Part shown: positions 11,295 to 23,200 of the stretch, one piece after another
Layout of the letters: the number at the start of each line of letters is the position of its first letter
How positions within the stretch are numbered: position 1 is the first letter of the stretch
Assembly: GCA_000934455.1 (NCBI GenBank)
Contig: KN888476.1
Coordinates: 10,759 to 35,004, forward strand
DNA: 24,246 bases
Reading direction: 5' to 3'
Origin: Apostichopus parvimensis
Lineage: Eukaryota; Echinodermata; Holothuroidea; Aspidochirotida; Stichopodidae
Position numbers and translations under genes: made by a program
Notes under the pieces: model-generated
What the model was told of the DNA's origin: nothing
What the model saw: only the letters and a program-made list of their open reading frames with translations
Database searches by the model: none

Positions 11295-14200
11295 GTAAGA
11301 GATTCTGCCATCTTCACTTCCCCAACGTTCTCTTTTCTTAATTTAAGGGAAAATAGGCTGGAAAAGTGAAATCCAATTGGGAAACTTTTCTACTTGAAAT
11401 TTACAGTACGGAACCACAGGGAGGTTGTATTTACATATATTTATTTGATTTAAACAGATAAGTTGCAAACTTAGAGCAAATACAAAAATAAAGGGGTTGG
11501 AGGGGAGGGGAAGCATGAAGGGGAAAGGTTAGGTTAGGTTGGTTGTAACACATCTATACCTCTAAGTTTGACTTGAGGGATATCCCCATCATTGGAAAGT
11601 ATCGCATAACACTTGGTCTTTTTTTGCACATGAGATATTAATATTAATGTCCTCCATCTTTAATAATACACAGTGCTGTCCACACCTTCCTTCCCTACAT
11701 ACATTCATACGTGTAGCAATGGATTTATGACACACAAGTTAACGAGGCCAACAAAAGCTTGTCAACTTGTGCAATACTAGTAGTGACTGAATGCTTCCAA
11801 AGCAGCATCATTGCACAAGCCATTAGCCTAGTTGACTCATGGCTGTGTATCACTGAGATGGTAATACCTTAACAGTACTGGCGAACTACAGACTTGAATA
11901 GCAAATGGTGAGCTCTGCTGTACATACAGATAAATCTACTCAACTGTGCTAGGATCAGGAATGAATGCTACACACACACAACCTGCACAATGAAGAATTG
12001 CATTGTGCCTGAACTGGTAGTAAAAGATAATGGTAATGCCATGTACCCTTGAGTTTACCTCCTCTGTTCTAATACTCCTGTACTGTACAGAGTAAGTATA
12101 TACAGTACAATACGTTCTTACACAGGTCTAATCAATTGATACTGTATATATGCTGTCATTACGACTGTATCTCTTCTGATGTTTCCTCGCAATTAGATTT
12201 ATCAACATGCCCGAATAGTGACGACTAAATTGACGACTGAATTTAGATGCATGTTTCAAGATGTGGAAGGTTTTATCTTGTCAATTGACAAGGGAATTTG
12301 AGTATAATCTCATTTTTGCAGCCAATTAAGTGTTATTCCATCGCCATAAGTTTACCAGCTATATTGGTTATGGCCTACCTGAATTCCTATATTGTGCTCA
12401 TTTACTGAATATCAAACAATATAGAAACTGATCCTTTTTGCATGGTCAGGTATAAAACAAAAAGAGTTGTTTGTGATGAGTTGTATATGCTGGTCTGTGT
12501 AGGGGTATTAGTACAGTTACTGACATAGGTACTGTACTGTATATTGTGTAAAAACTAGACTAGTCAGTGGTACAATACAAGACTGTGTGTGTGTGTGTGG
12601 GTGTATAGGGAGTGCATAAGTTTGACACTGGGGTCATTCATTTGTGAGACTGATGAATGGCTAGTCTCCATGGTACAATCCCACTGGTGAAAAAAAACCT
12701 AGATTATGGCTGTCTGCACTTTTCAATGGTGTTGTTGTGGTGACCTGGTATGTGCACGTGGGTGAAACTATGGCTTTCACCTATGTCCAGGATGTCATTC
12801 ACAGATCAACAACATACAGTGATGGATTAAGTGTAAAAGAGACTATTTAGTAAATGTGGCTGCTTCCTCCGTCTTCCTAAACGGGAAAGAATGAAAAGAA
12901 TGGAAAGAAGAAAAATACTCTTCTTTTTTGGAGCAAAGTCTAATTCAACCATTTTATGTTAACAAGCCTACAGTAAGTCGTGTGTAGTTGAATTATAGTG
13001 CCCCTCCTACAGCTGGTTGCCATATTTGTGTACTTGTGTGCATCCATTAAGTAACACAGAAAAATGACAATATCTTAATTATATAAATATACCCACTCTG
13101 TTATCCAAACCAATAGTATGCTGTCATGAAGTTGGCAGAGTGTGCATCAACTCTCTGTTACTCTTTTCCCAAAGTTGGATTATTTCTCTGAAGAAAAATT
13201 ATATTTGAATAATTAAAGATAAGACGACAGCCATCCAGACTATTTCATAAACTGCTTCTGAAATGTAATTCACAAATACAAATTTCTTGTTAAATTGCAT
13301 TTTGTTGTTTGTTGTTTATTTTTGAGTTACATGCTGTTTAGATTTTTGATTTTTGATTCCTTGCTGAAAGCAAAAGGGAATCATTGTAGTCTTTATGCTG
13401 TGTGTATGTGACACTTGCTTGTAAACACCATAAACTCAAAAAGTTCATTGTGGATTAACTTCATACTTGGTATGTGGATCCGTCTTATTGAGTACAAGAA
13501 GCCTATTGTTTTCTGTGAAGTTCAATGGTCATTTGGTGGGAACAGAGGTGAAAAGTCTGAACTCAAAACGTACATCTTTGTTGAACTTCATACATGGTAT
13601 GCAGATCCAGTTTGATGAGTGCAAGACCACTATATGACATTGGTGGAGGTCAAAAGTCATTTGCTATCAACATTTAAGTCAAAGTCTGAAAATGTTGTAA
13701 ACACGAAAGCTCAATCTTGAAGTACATCTTTCTTTATACTTAGTATTTATCTAATCCATCTTGGTGAGTGCAAGAACCCTATTGAGATTGGTCGAGGTCA
13801 AATGATAGGTCAAATGAGAGGTCAAATGAAATCAACAGGTGTCACAGTCTGAAACCTTTTAAAACATGAATATTCCAGAATTAAAGCTACAGTTAATCTG
13901 TAATTTCTCCAATGTTGTGATTTTTTGGGTGAACGTAGTTTGGTCAAATTCAGCTCAGTTTAGTTTTGTGAAGGGGCTCTATAGGTCTTCAACAACACAT
14001 ACAGTCATCCAGGAAATGAAATCTGCTTCAAAGAGTTGTTAGTCTTGCTTTAAACACATTCAAGTGGCCCTTATCAGTTTTCACCCTCTGAGCTTCAAGG
14101 TGTCAACAGGGCATCTCAAATGCTTCTAAAATTTGCTTAAGGGGGTCAACAGGTTATCTCAATTGGTCTTAAAATTGGTCATTTTCTCTGTGATTTATAC

Positions 14201-17200
14201 TATTACTAGATGACTTTTGCTTTGGCAGTAGGTTGTGAAAATATTTCACAGTGTATAAACAATATCATGTAAGTATCATGAATCATCTACAGTATAACGA
14301 TTATTGATGGTTAGTAGCAGAGCTGAATTTGGAAGCTCAAAATTGGTAAAAGAAATTGGTATAAAAAGGGAGACTGTACTTTCTGGATATATTGAAACAT
14401 TTTGGAAAATAAACTTAGACTCTGTTGTAAAATCCTAAGCAGTGAATTAAATAGTTGATGCCCACAAGGGAGTGCTACACATAAGGTCTGGAAATCTCTG
14501 ATTTTTTTTTCCCCTTCTGGTTCTCACTTATCTCTTGGACAAATTATACTCACTTGCTCTACATTATTCAGATAGTTATTTGGAATTTTGAGCAAATTGT
14601 ATGACAAGGAATCACAAAGTCAACTGGCTTTCTGGTTCCTTTGCATGGATACACCAAAGTCTGTGTCTGGTATGTCTAGCACAGTTGCAGTATATACAGT
14701 AGCTGTTCAGCTGATGACTAACGGTCCAAGACAATGCCATTAATTGTAGTAAATAGCGCTCAGAGTCCAGGGATTGTGATAGTTAGTGGTGGTCAGCCTG
14801 CATAACAGGACTGACAGGTATAATAGGTTTGTTTGTTGTCACATCATAAACAGTTCACCAAATTTGGCAGTGCCCAGGTAGGCTGTGAAAGCATACCTCC
14901 ATGGTGAAAGCAATCACTAGAAACTAGTTAATGGTGTACAGCAGCGCTGTACAGTAGTAAAATTGTATGCGAACTACTACAGCATTCACTGCCTGTATCA
15001 ACATAGCATCAGGTATATATTGTACGAAACGTAGATGTCGTATCCACATCGGAGTGGTGCGGTACATAACTGTATGTAATGGAGGAGATCTTGGATTATT
15101 TTATGTTAAGGGTCTTTATAGTTATGTGCACAAGATGGTTAAATTTATTTTAGCCAAAATGATCATTTATGACAGTTTAATGTAAACCCTGTGCATCAAT
15201 ACATACATTGAAGCTTTTCGTGGACATAAAATATTTGAATGTATATATAATAATTGAAAAATCTTTTCCATGGTGGCATAATCTTAGCAAGGCAGTGTTC
15301 AATGAAATTTGGTACTATCGAATGAGGCTTCTTTTTGCTTCTACACTTTGAGATGCCATTATTCAAGGAATATTTCCTGGTCTTGTTACTCTACGTTAGT
15401 TAAGTATTGCAACATGTTTCTACTTTTAGGAAACCAGTTACACCTGATCAAGCTTACCGGTATATAGGCCCAGGGAGGAATTTATCCAGTATTCTGAAAA
15501 TGCTATGCAAAATGGTCACATAATCACATTGTTTTACAAGTGCAAAGATGTATATAGTAGCAGGTCTTAACATAGGAACTAAAAAAATTCAGAGGTCTAC
15601 ATAAACTGCTACACAAAATTTGAACACTAAATTTATCTCGGCTGTGGGCCTACTGTATAGTTAACAGTAATTGTAGGGTATATGTTCATATATGAACTAC
15701 CCATTCTGTTCCTCTTTTACCTTTCTCCTGCCTATACATACAGTACTGTACGCACTACGATCGACAGTACCCATACCTGAGAACTGGTAACATTCCTGAA
15801 CTGCGCCCCCAATGACCACCCTAATTACTGCTGGTAGTAACAATTTACACGTTTTCTCATAATCTTGTCTTCTCAAAGATTCAGGGACTATTCACTGTTG
15901 TGTAGCAGTTTCAAAGGCTCTGACTATTAAATTGTCTTGTATGAAATATCGTGGTGTCTGTGTAAAAAAATAAACCATTGCTGTCAGCTGTTCATCTGAG
16001 GACTTGTGTAGCAATTTGACTATTTTTCATAGCATTTTGAGATGCAATACTAGCAATGGATATAAACTATTCCCTGAAGATATGCGGGAAGTCATTTGTA
16101 CACTGTACGGGTATGTCTTTGCAAACTTGTACAAAAAGTTTTTAATGGTTTGCAATTGGAACTAGATAGTGTTCAAGCATCAAGTTTTTTTTTGACGGTT
16201 CTCTGTTTCACGCTTTTGAGCTTAATCATGCGTGAACAGTTCATGTTGTGCATGTGCTGTACATGGTACGTCAATGTGATGCTGTACCTGACTACATTTA
16301 TGAATGTCAAATGATGCATGATGCATTAAAGTGCTATCAATAGGCTTAGAAAGTTTGATTGGATGTTTAAGTGATCTATGGAAAGCCATGTAGTTGTAAC
16401 ATTACAGAGGAACAAACAAACTTGTATCAGTTTACAAATAACTGTAAGTACTGTACAATATGTTGAAGGGAAAGCAAAAGTCTGTCAAGTTTCATCAAGA
16501 TCCGTGGGTTTTTACAGTACATGGGTATAAGGTATGCACATGTGCACACTGAATTTCCTTCACTTCTTCGCCTATCTGTCTCCACAAAACCTTAGCAGTC
16601 AGCACTCCCGTTCTACTGTGCCTCGAGTGAGCCGATAAACTTTCTAAAGTTGCTTAAAGTGTTTTGTTTTAATTCCAGTATTTCTCAGCACTGGTCTGGA
16701 GAAAAAATGAATCCCTTGCCTCCCAAAGACCTGTTCCAGAATGCTTTTATCTTAAATTTGCTAAATGTGATATGAAATGATGTAAACTTTGAAGATATAA
16801 GGTAACCATTAATGGCTTTATCAATGTTAATGCACTTTGTACTGTGTGCCAATGGTCTCAGTTGGGACATGTTAATATTGAAGCAGCTGTTTGGACAGAG
16901 TTAAAATCAAACTACAGTATGATATGTTTCCCGAAAGGTAATGAGGGCGGTATTTAAGAATTTACAGTAGCATGCATAGACTCTGGAGTGTGACCTGATT
17001 GATTCAGTTTGGCTTTGGCTTTGAGTAAACAATGTTTCTGTACGCTGCCGTGTTGGACAAATCTAACCGTTATAGTTACTACCGACTTTGCGATCCGTGT
17101 TATATTCATTACTGCATTTGCAATCTGCGGTCCCTGTCACACTTTTGCAACGTTGGTAAGAGTGACTCATTTGTTTTCCCTTTCGAGAAACCAAAAAGAG

Positions 17201-20200
17201 AGTAAGGTGGTAAGGAGGGTAACAAAACATTACTATGCGCTCTGAACGGTCAGAACAGCAAATATTAATTTTCTTTTTAAAACAAGTAAATCAGTTGATA
17301 TGGTGATGTAATGCCTCTAATTTGTTCTTACTTATTTATTTCTTTCTTTCTTTGTAGGAAATTGTTCTCAACGAGATCCTGGAAGAAGATGATGTTCTAC
17401 AGGAGTGTAAAGCACAGAATAAAAAACTAATTGATTTGTAAGTCTACAAATTTGCGATGAGATATGTGAGGGTGAATCTAGGGGTGCGGGTCACCATTAT
17501 AGAGTGGAACCACCTCAATGCTCTTCGATGCCTGTTATGATTGCATTTTTATCCCTGTATGTTGTTAAATGATATCATATAATGACTTCATGATCCATTC
17601 ATTACTCCATAGTCTTCCCCATGCTAAATATCTAACCCCGTTCCCTAGCCTCCCCCATAGGGACTTCACACCTTCTCTCCTCCCCCTCCCCTCATTTCCA
17701 GGAAATACCATTAGTTGACTTGAACCAGCTTTTCTGCTTTCAGTCACTCCTTCATATTCTTACTCAGAGTGGAAGTACATGATTCATCTAATATGACAAG
17801 TGCTACTGTAAGCAGTTAACACACACACACACAGGTGCAGGATTCATAGATTGCGCAATAAAAATAAGTTTTAACCCAATTATTTCCTCCTCATTCTCTA
17901 TTTTGACATTTTTGAACAAGAAACAAGTCTTGTAATATTACTTTGCATTGGTATCAATCTTAGCAGTCATCCACACACAGTATTTAATATTGTAGCTATA
18001 TGTACATGAACTAACATTGTCTCCATATACATACACAGTGTAGTCTTGTACATATTCATCTAGAGGGAAACCACAACCAATATGATGAGCTTTTTCCCTG
18101 CACTTTGAACCAGGTTCTGTGTATGTATACAGTGCTGTATGTTTGTTGAGCTATTGTCGTTACTGACTTCATATCCAAATCTGTTGCAAACAAATTTGCA
18201 CTATTATTAATCAGTGTCGTGTATATATGTATACTGTATTGCAGAGAGTGCCAACATTACTGATTTGTAAGAACACTGCACAGTGCCAAGTTTATGCATA
18301 CATGTACAGTAAGCTGTCAAAACGGTATGCAACCCAATGGCACTTTTGCCAAGCATGTGGCACTTTGTCTGTCTGTCGGTCAACATCAGTTCAGAGGCTG
18401 TTGCTGGCCATGCTGGATCCTGAGCAAAGTTTTACAAGTTGCAAGGGCTTCCTGAAAGTAGGGCAAACGTCACAGGATAACTTAAGGCGAGACCAAACAT
18501 GAAATCCTGTGAAAATGCTTCTCTATGGGACTTTATACTGATCTGGATGAAAATTGGTGTTAGTGGCCTTTTGGTTTAGGGGACCAAAAAAAATATGTAC
18601 AAGGATAGCTATGGATCAGATGTCCTTTTGGCTATAATTGGCTGAAATATGAAATATTTTCTCAAAGGTTCCAAAAAATAAAGATCAAAGGGTCCTCGCT
18701 TGAGCATGTGATGGAGAAAAAATAAACAATTGATTTTGGTAGATCATTATATTCTATGTGACAGTCTTCGCAACCCATCTCTCCCAAAGACACATAGTTA
18801 ACTTCACTTTTTAACTTCACCATCAATGTGCACAAAATTCAGCATGACTAGGGTTAAGCAGATAAAACCACTTATTCTATCAAAGCTACTGAATTGTATC
18901 AAAGGAGCCTTCATTGATTGTTAGATGCATTGGGTTTAACAAGCAGCACTTGCTTGTTAAACCCAATGTAAAGGGATACTGTACTTGGAAAGCACAGGTA
19001 ACATTGTGTGACCACAGAGCTCTCTATTGGTACGATATTTAAGCTCTTGACAATTTTTTTTTTTAATTTCTTTTTGGTTTTCAGTGTCTAAGTTGCTATC
19101 CTGTGAACATTCCATTGCTGTTACTTTCGTTTCCAGTTTGTAATGACTTGATTTTGTTCTTCCATATAATTTTGTGTGTGCTTTTAGCAAGTTTTTTCTT
19201 ACCAAAGAATGGCTATTTATAATTACAATTCTTTTCTTCTTACATTGTAGCTGTCAGTGCATGATAGAATGCAAGGATTCATTCGCAAACAAATGTTTTG
19301 AAAAATTGACGAAAACGAAACTATACTAGATAGCGTGTTCTTGTGCTTTGTCATTGAAACCTCTGACATGGTTTGTCCCCCTTTTTATTACTTTGACAAT
19401 TAGCAGTCGGCCAAAGCCCTTGAACCATTGTTTTGGAGGATTAACTTGCTTTCTCCCTTTGTTTTTCATCAATAGAGAACAGTGACGACTACACATAAAT
19501 TAACGAGCTCTGTACATCTACACGTAGACAGCAGCAGCAGCATGTTTTATGTTTCTCTCTTCCGTTCTGTCACAGGCAAAGTTGCTCCCATCTAGATCAG
19601 TTTTTTAATAACTTACAAAAATCATAATTTGTGAAAATCTAAGGAATAATTTAGTGGTGAAAGTTTTGTGTGGCAGTTTTTGAAGGCTCTGGATTTTGTC
19701 CAATTATGTCAAACACTTGAGTTCCTGTCGATAGAAAATGCTCTATATGTATCTATGAACTTGTATGTATGTAGCAATTGTGCAGGTCAGTGCTTAGCGA
19801 TGAGATACCAGCGAAACTGGATGAATATTTGCTCGAAGATATGTTGAAATTAATTTGCAATTATTAACCGTGGAGTCAGTCTATATATATTTCTCTTTAA
19901 ATGTTCTTTTTTTTTCATTCGTAGCTTGTCCAACGAAGAGGTGGTGGAAAAGCTTGTAGACATGATCACGACAGAACCTCCATCTGACCTCGAAGATAGT
20001 ATAAAGTACAAACAGCCAAACATGGCCTGTGAGCTCTTAACAGCGGACATTGGAGCCATCACTGATAAATTAGCAGACACAAAGGTAAAATAATTACTAT
20101 ATTAATTAGTCCTCCTCCTCCGTACAATATCCAATATCCATCTTTGGTACAAAAAGTTTTAAAAATTTAACAAGTAGCCAAAGATGACTATAAATGACAT

Positions 20201-23200
20201 CACGGAACACTCCACAAAATAAACGAATCCGTTCCATTACAGGAAAAGATGTCAGAAAGTACTTTGACACATTCAATACGAAAACGTTGTATCATGATTC
20301 AATGACTCAATCTTGAAAAAATCTCCTACTGTGGTCAGAGTGCTATTTATGTGTAAAACCACAGACCAGGAAAAGCCAGTACAGCATTTGTTTACAAACA
20401 ATAGCAGAGCTTCTCTGTTGGGAACTGTGGATGCTCATTACTTTCACACAGTGTGAGCCATATATGCAGGCTGCATAATGAGCAGTGGTGGTGTGCTGCC
20501 GGCTGGGCCGGTGGCGATCATGGTTGGTTAAATTTGCGAGACTTCCATTACACCTTCCGAAATCTACCATGCAGGAAGAACACTACGCACTTTTCTTGGC
20601 AAAATTTACTCCATTGTTACTCCACAACCTTTTCGTGATTGGGAATCTATTCCCGTCTCTGCTAAGAAGCACTGTATAAGTATCCTTAAGTTTCCTGTAT
20701 TTCTCACACGTTTGCTCTCTCTCTCTCTCTGTCCGTTTTGTTCGTCATTTTGCTTGTACATTGTTTAGTACAGGTCCCGGTTGCGCGACGTCTTCGTGTT
20801 AGGCGTTGCGTGTTCTGATCATCTATTTGGCGATTTGTGATATATGAAAACTTATTTTGACCACTCTTCCGACCTCTCCTCTCCTCTCCCAACCTCTCTC
20901 CTGATAAACCACCCCACAAATACCCTCCTCCACCCCACACATGCCCACCAGATCACTTTAATGGGATGTTCCTTAAAATATGAAGATGGGGGGGGAAGTG
21001 GGGGGGGGAGTTGTGCTCAATTAAAGTTACCAGAGCTTAATAGGCTAGATAAAAGGAAAATACAATATTTGATAGAGTGGAGACAAATAAGTAATTTCTG
21101 TAGTAATATCCAAACCAGGGAGCTTCGGGTAATATCGAGATACAGAGGCCAATGACCCATGAGCAACCGACCCCCTCCCCCAGTCCATTAGTCGTAGAAT
21201 TTTCAGATAACTTTTATAATTCCTAGAAGCAATTTTGACAGTCAAAGCTTTCCTTTATCCCTACATTTGTTCATTGTTTTCATCTTGTGTCCAAACCTTT
21301 CTGATTTGCAGCACGCAACCCTTTAACAGGTAATCCTCAAAGTGTAACTAGGTATGATAGGAAAGAGGAATACCTTGTTGCCTTCTAGTATATATGTCAG
21401 GAAGTGTTTGTTTAGTTTAACCGTTAAAAAGTGCATTAACCCCTGCCCCCCCCCCCCTTCCACAGCATTTCTCCTGAAACACGGCTGTGTGATTTCTAGT
21501 ATATATGTCAGGAAGTGTTTGTTTAGTTTAACCGTTAAAAAGTGCATTAACACCCCTGCCCCCCCCCCTTCCACAGCATTTCTCCTGAAACACGGCTGTG
21601 TGATCTCAAGGATTCACACGCACACATGTGATAAATTATAGTAAATTAGTGGTTATGATGACAACTTGAATGTGAAATGTATACCCATTTGTTAGTCATT
21701 CTAGATCTCCACAAGATTGGCAAGAGGAAAATGTTTACAAAGTCCTTCTCTCCTGGAGAAGGCTCCCTAGAGTCTAACATCATGAGGATTTGCGTGATGG
21801 TGTATGGTACCGTTCAGCACAACGGATCGTTCGACTCAGTTAAATCACGATTTCCTTTTATACTGTCCTCAGTTATGACATTCCTCTGTCCTGTCTTTTT
21901 TACATGATCAGCAGTCATTGGCATATGTGACACATTAATGCAGCAGAATCAGGCAAATGTGTTGTTAAGGACAGAAGTGTCGATAGCCAATGCGGGGAGG
22001 GGGGAGGGCATTGGGACAGCGCACTTTACATTTGGGAAAGAAGAAATATATCTGGTTTATTATACAGCAGGAAACCTTAGGAAATAAAAAGGGGTTGGGG
22101 ACAGCATTTTGTATACATGTGATGTGTGCATGTGAGGTTCCATTGTGTTTATCATGGCTATTCAGGACAGCAGATGTCAAAATGTGAAAAATTAGATTAG
22201 TCACATTTCAAGAATCTGAACTTGGACAATGTTTATATTATATGGAGCATGATTGCAGTATGATTTATATTGATGTGTGCAGTAAGTCAAAAGTAAGTTT
22301 AACAAGTTAGTATATATTGTTTTTGTTATGTAATGTTAGTACCCACTCCTGTTAACAAGTTGCCAAAAAAAAAATGCCTACGATATACATCCCCCCCCCC
22401 CCGCCCCTACAGATGGCAAGTAACAATTTGGGGTTGTCACTCTGGTGCGTTTCTGAAACTTGTATTGACCCGTGTTTGAATTTTCCTTTTGATCTTTCAG
22501 CCCATTTTTGAAAAACTTTGGAAATTCCTTGACAATAAGCCACCTTTGAATCCACTTCTAGCCAGTTTCTTCAGTAAAACAGTGGGTTCCCTCTTAGCCA
22601 GAAGGCCGGAGCTGGTGATAGAGTACATAAAGGGTCAAGAGGATTGTCTGGCCATCTTCTTCAAACATTTAGAAACGTCAGCAATTATGGACCTCATATT
22701 GAGGCTGATAACTTGTATCGATTCCCAAGAGCTCAGGACTCCATTTCTAGAGGTAAGTCATTGACAGGTAACAGCCGTGGCACAAAGTATCCGTAGAAAG
22801 TGTGACGACCAGTCTCGACTGAATTTGTCCCCCTCTACCTCCACTAGACAACACCAAAGGAGGTACAAACGTGCATGAAAGTGTTTCAAGTCTGTTCTGT
22901 CTATACATGAACACTGACTGTAGCTAGGACATTATTCAGAGTGACTCGATGTGGTGAGAACAATGTATTCCGTAGAAAGTGTGACGACCAGTTTCGACTG
23001 AATTTGTCCCCCTCTCCCTCCATCAGACAACATCAAAAGAGGTACCACGTGCATGAAAGTGTTTCAAGTCAGTTCTGTCTAGATACATGAACACTGACTG
23101 TAGCTAGGACATTATTCAGAGTGACCCGATGCGGTGGTGAGAACTTGAAAAATGGTTTACCAGAGGCAAACAGATAATTGAGAGTCTGAAGGGAAAACTT

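Larger units (their letters stand above)
11295..17357 (+). other. PPP6R intron 1 (6063 bp)
   Basis: A GT-AG intron between codons 20 and 21. It holds a (TG)8 run, the three-unit repeat at 13355-13868, short direct repeats at 14098-14186 and many CTGTAC words. GGTTAGGTTAGGTTGG at 11527-11542 is a short GGTTA-type run. Open frames inside (for example 14967-15185, 16096-16314, 17009-17245) show no known domain and were not annotated. Confidence 0.9.
17438..19924 (+). other. PPP6R intron 2 (2487 bp)
   Basis: A phase 2 GT-AG intron. It contains an (AC)n run at 17819-17833, (CAG)4 at 19529-19540 and the strong inverted repeat at 18926-18970. The 18540-18730 stretch looks like old interspersed repeat, but I cannot name it. 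No gene is seen on either strand. Confidence 0.9.
20085..22500 (+). other. PPP6R intron 3 (2416 bp)
   Basis: A phase 0 GT-AG intron. It has a (CT)8 run, a pyrimidine-rich stretch at about 20863-20945, G8/G9 runs at 20988-21008, the 111-bp tandem duplication and a C12 run shortly before exon 4. Several open frames here are compositional and were rejected. Confidence 0.9.

Noticed and set aside
13355-13868. Direct repeats considered as a CRISPR array
   Set aside because: Only three long, diverged units with no constant repeat plus unique spacers, in a eukaryotic intron.
14967-15185. 72-codon frame in intron 1 beginning with Met and Cys-containing
   Set aside because: No family resemblance, and short frames of this size are expected by chance in AT-rich intron.
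18227-18502. 91-codon frame with several Cys residues in intron 2
   Set aside because: The Cys spacing fits no zinc-binding motif I recognise, and there is no splice or conservation evidence.
18926-18970. Inverted repeat read as a microRNA precursor
   Set aside because: The stem is about 20 bp with a 5-base loop, too short for a standard animal pre-miRNA; kept only as a structural repeat.
20704-20940. Gly-rich / charged open frame on the minus strand and Pro-rich frames on the plus strand
   Set aside because: These arise from pyrimidine-rich and (CT)n sequence; no domain, start context or splice support.
21354-21641. Open frame with an internally repeated peptide (SSIYVRKCLFSLTVKK twice), and its antisense counterpart
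   Set aside because: The peptide repeat is only the translation of the 111-bp DNA duplication, whose length is a multiple of three. Both strands are open for the same reason and the C tract encodes poly-Pro; it lies in an intron.
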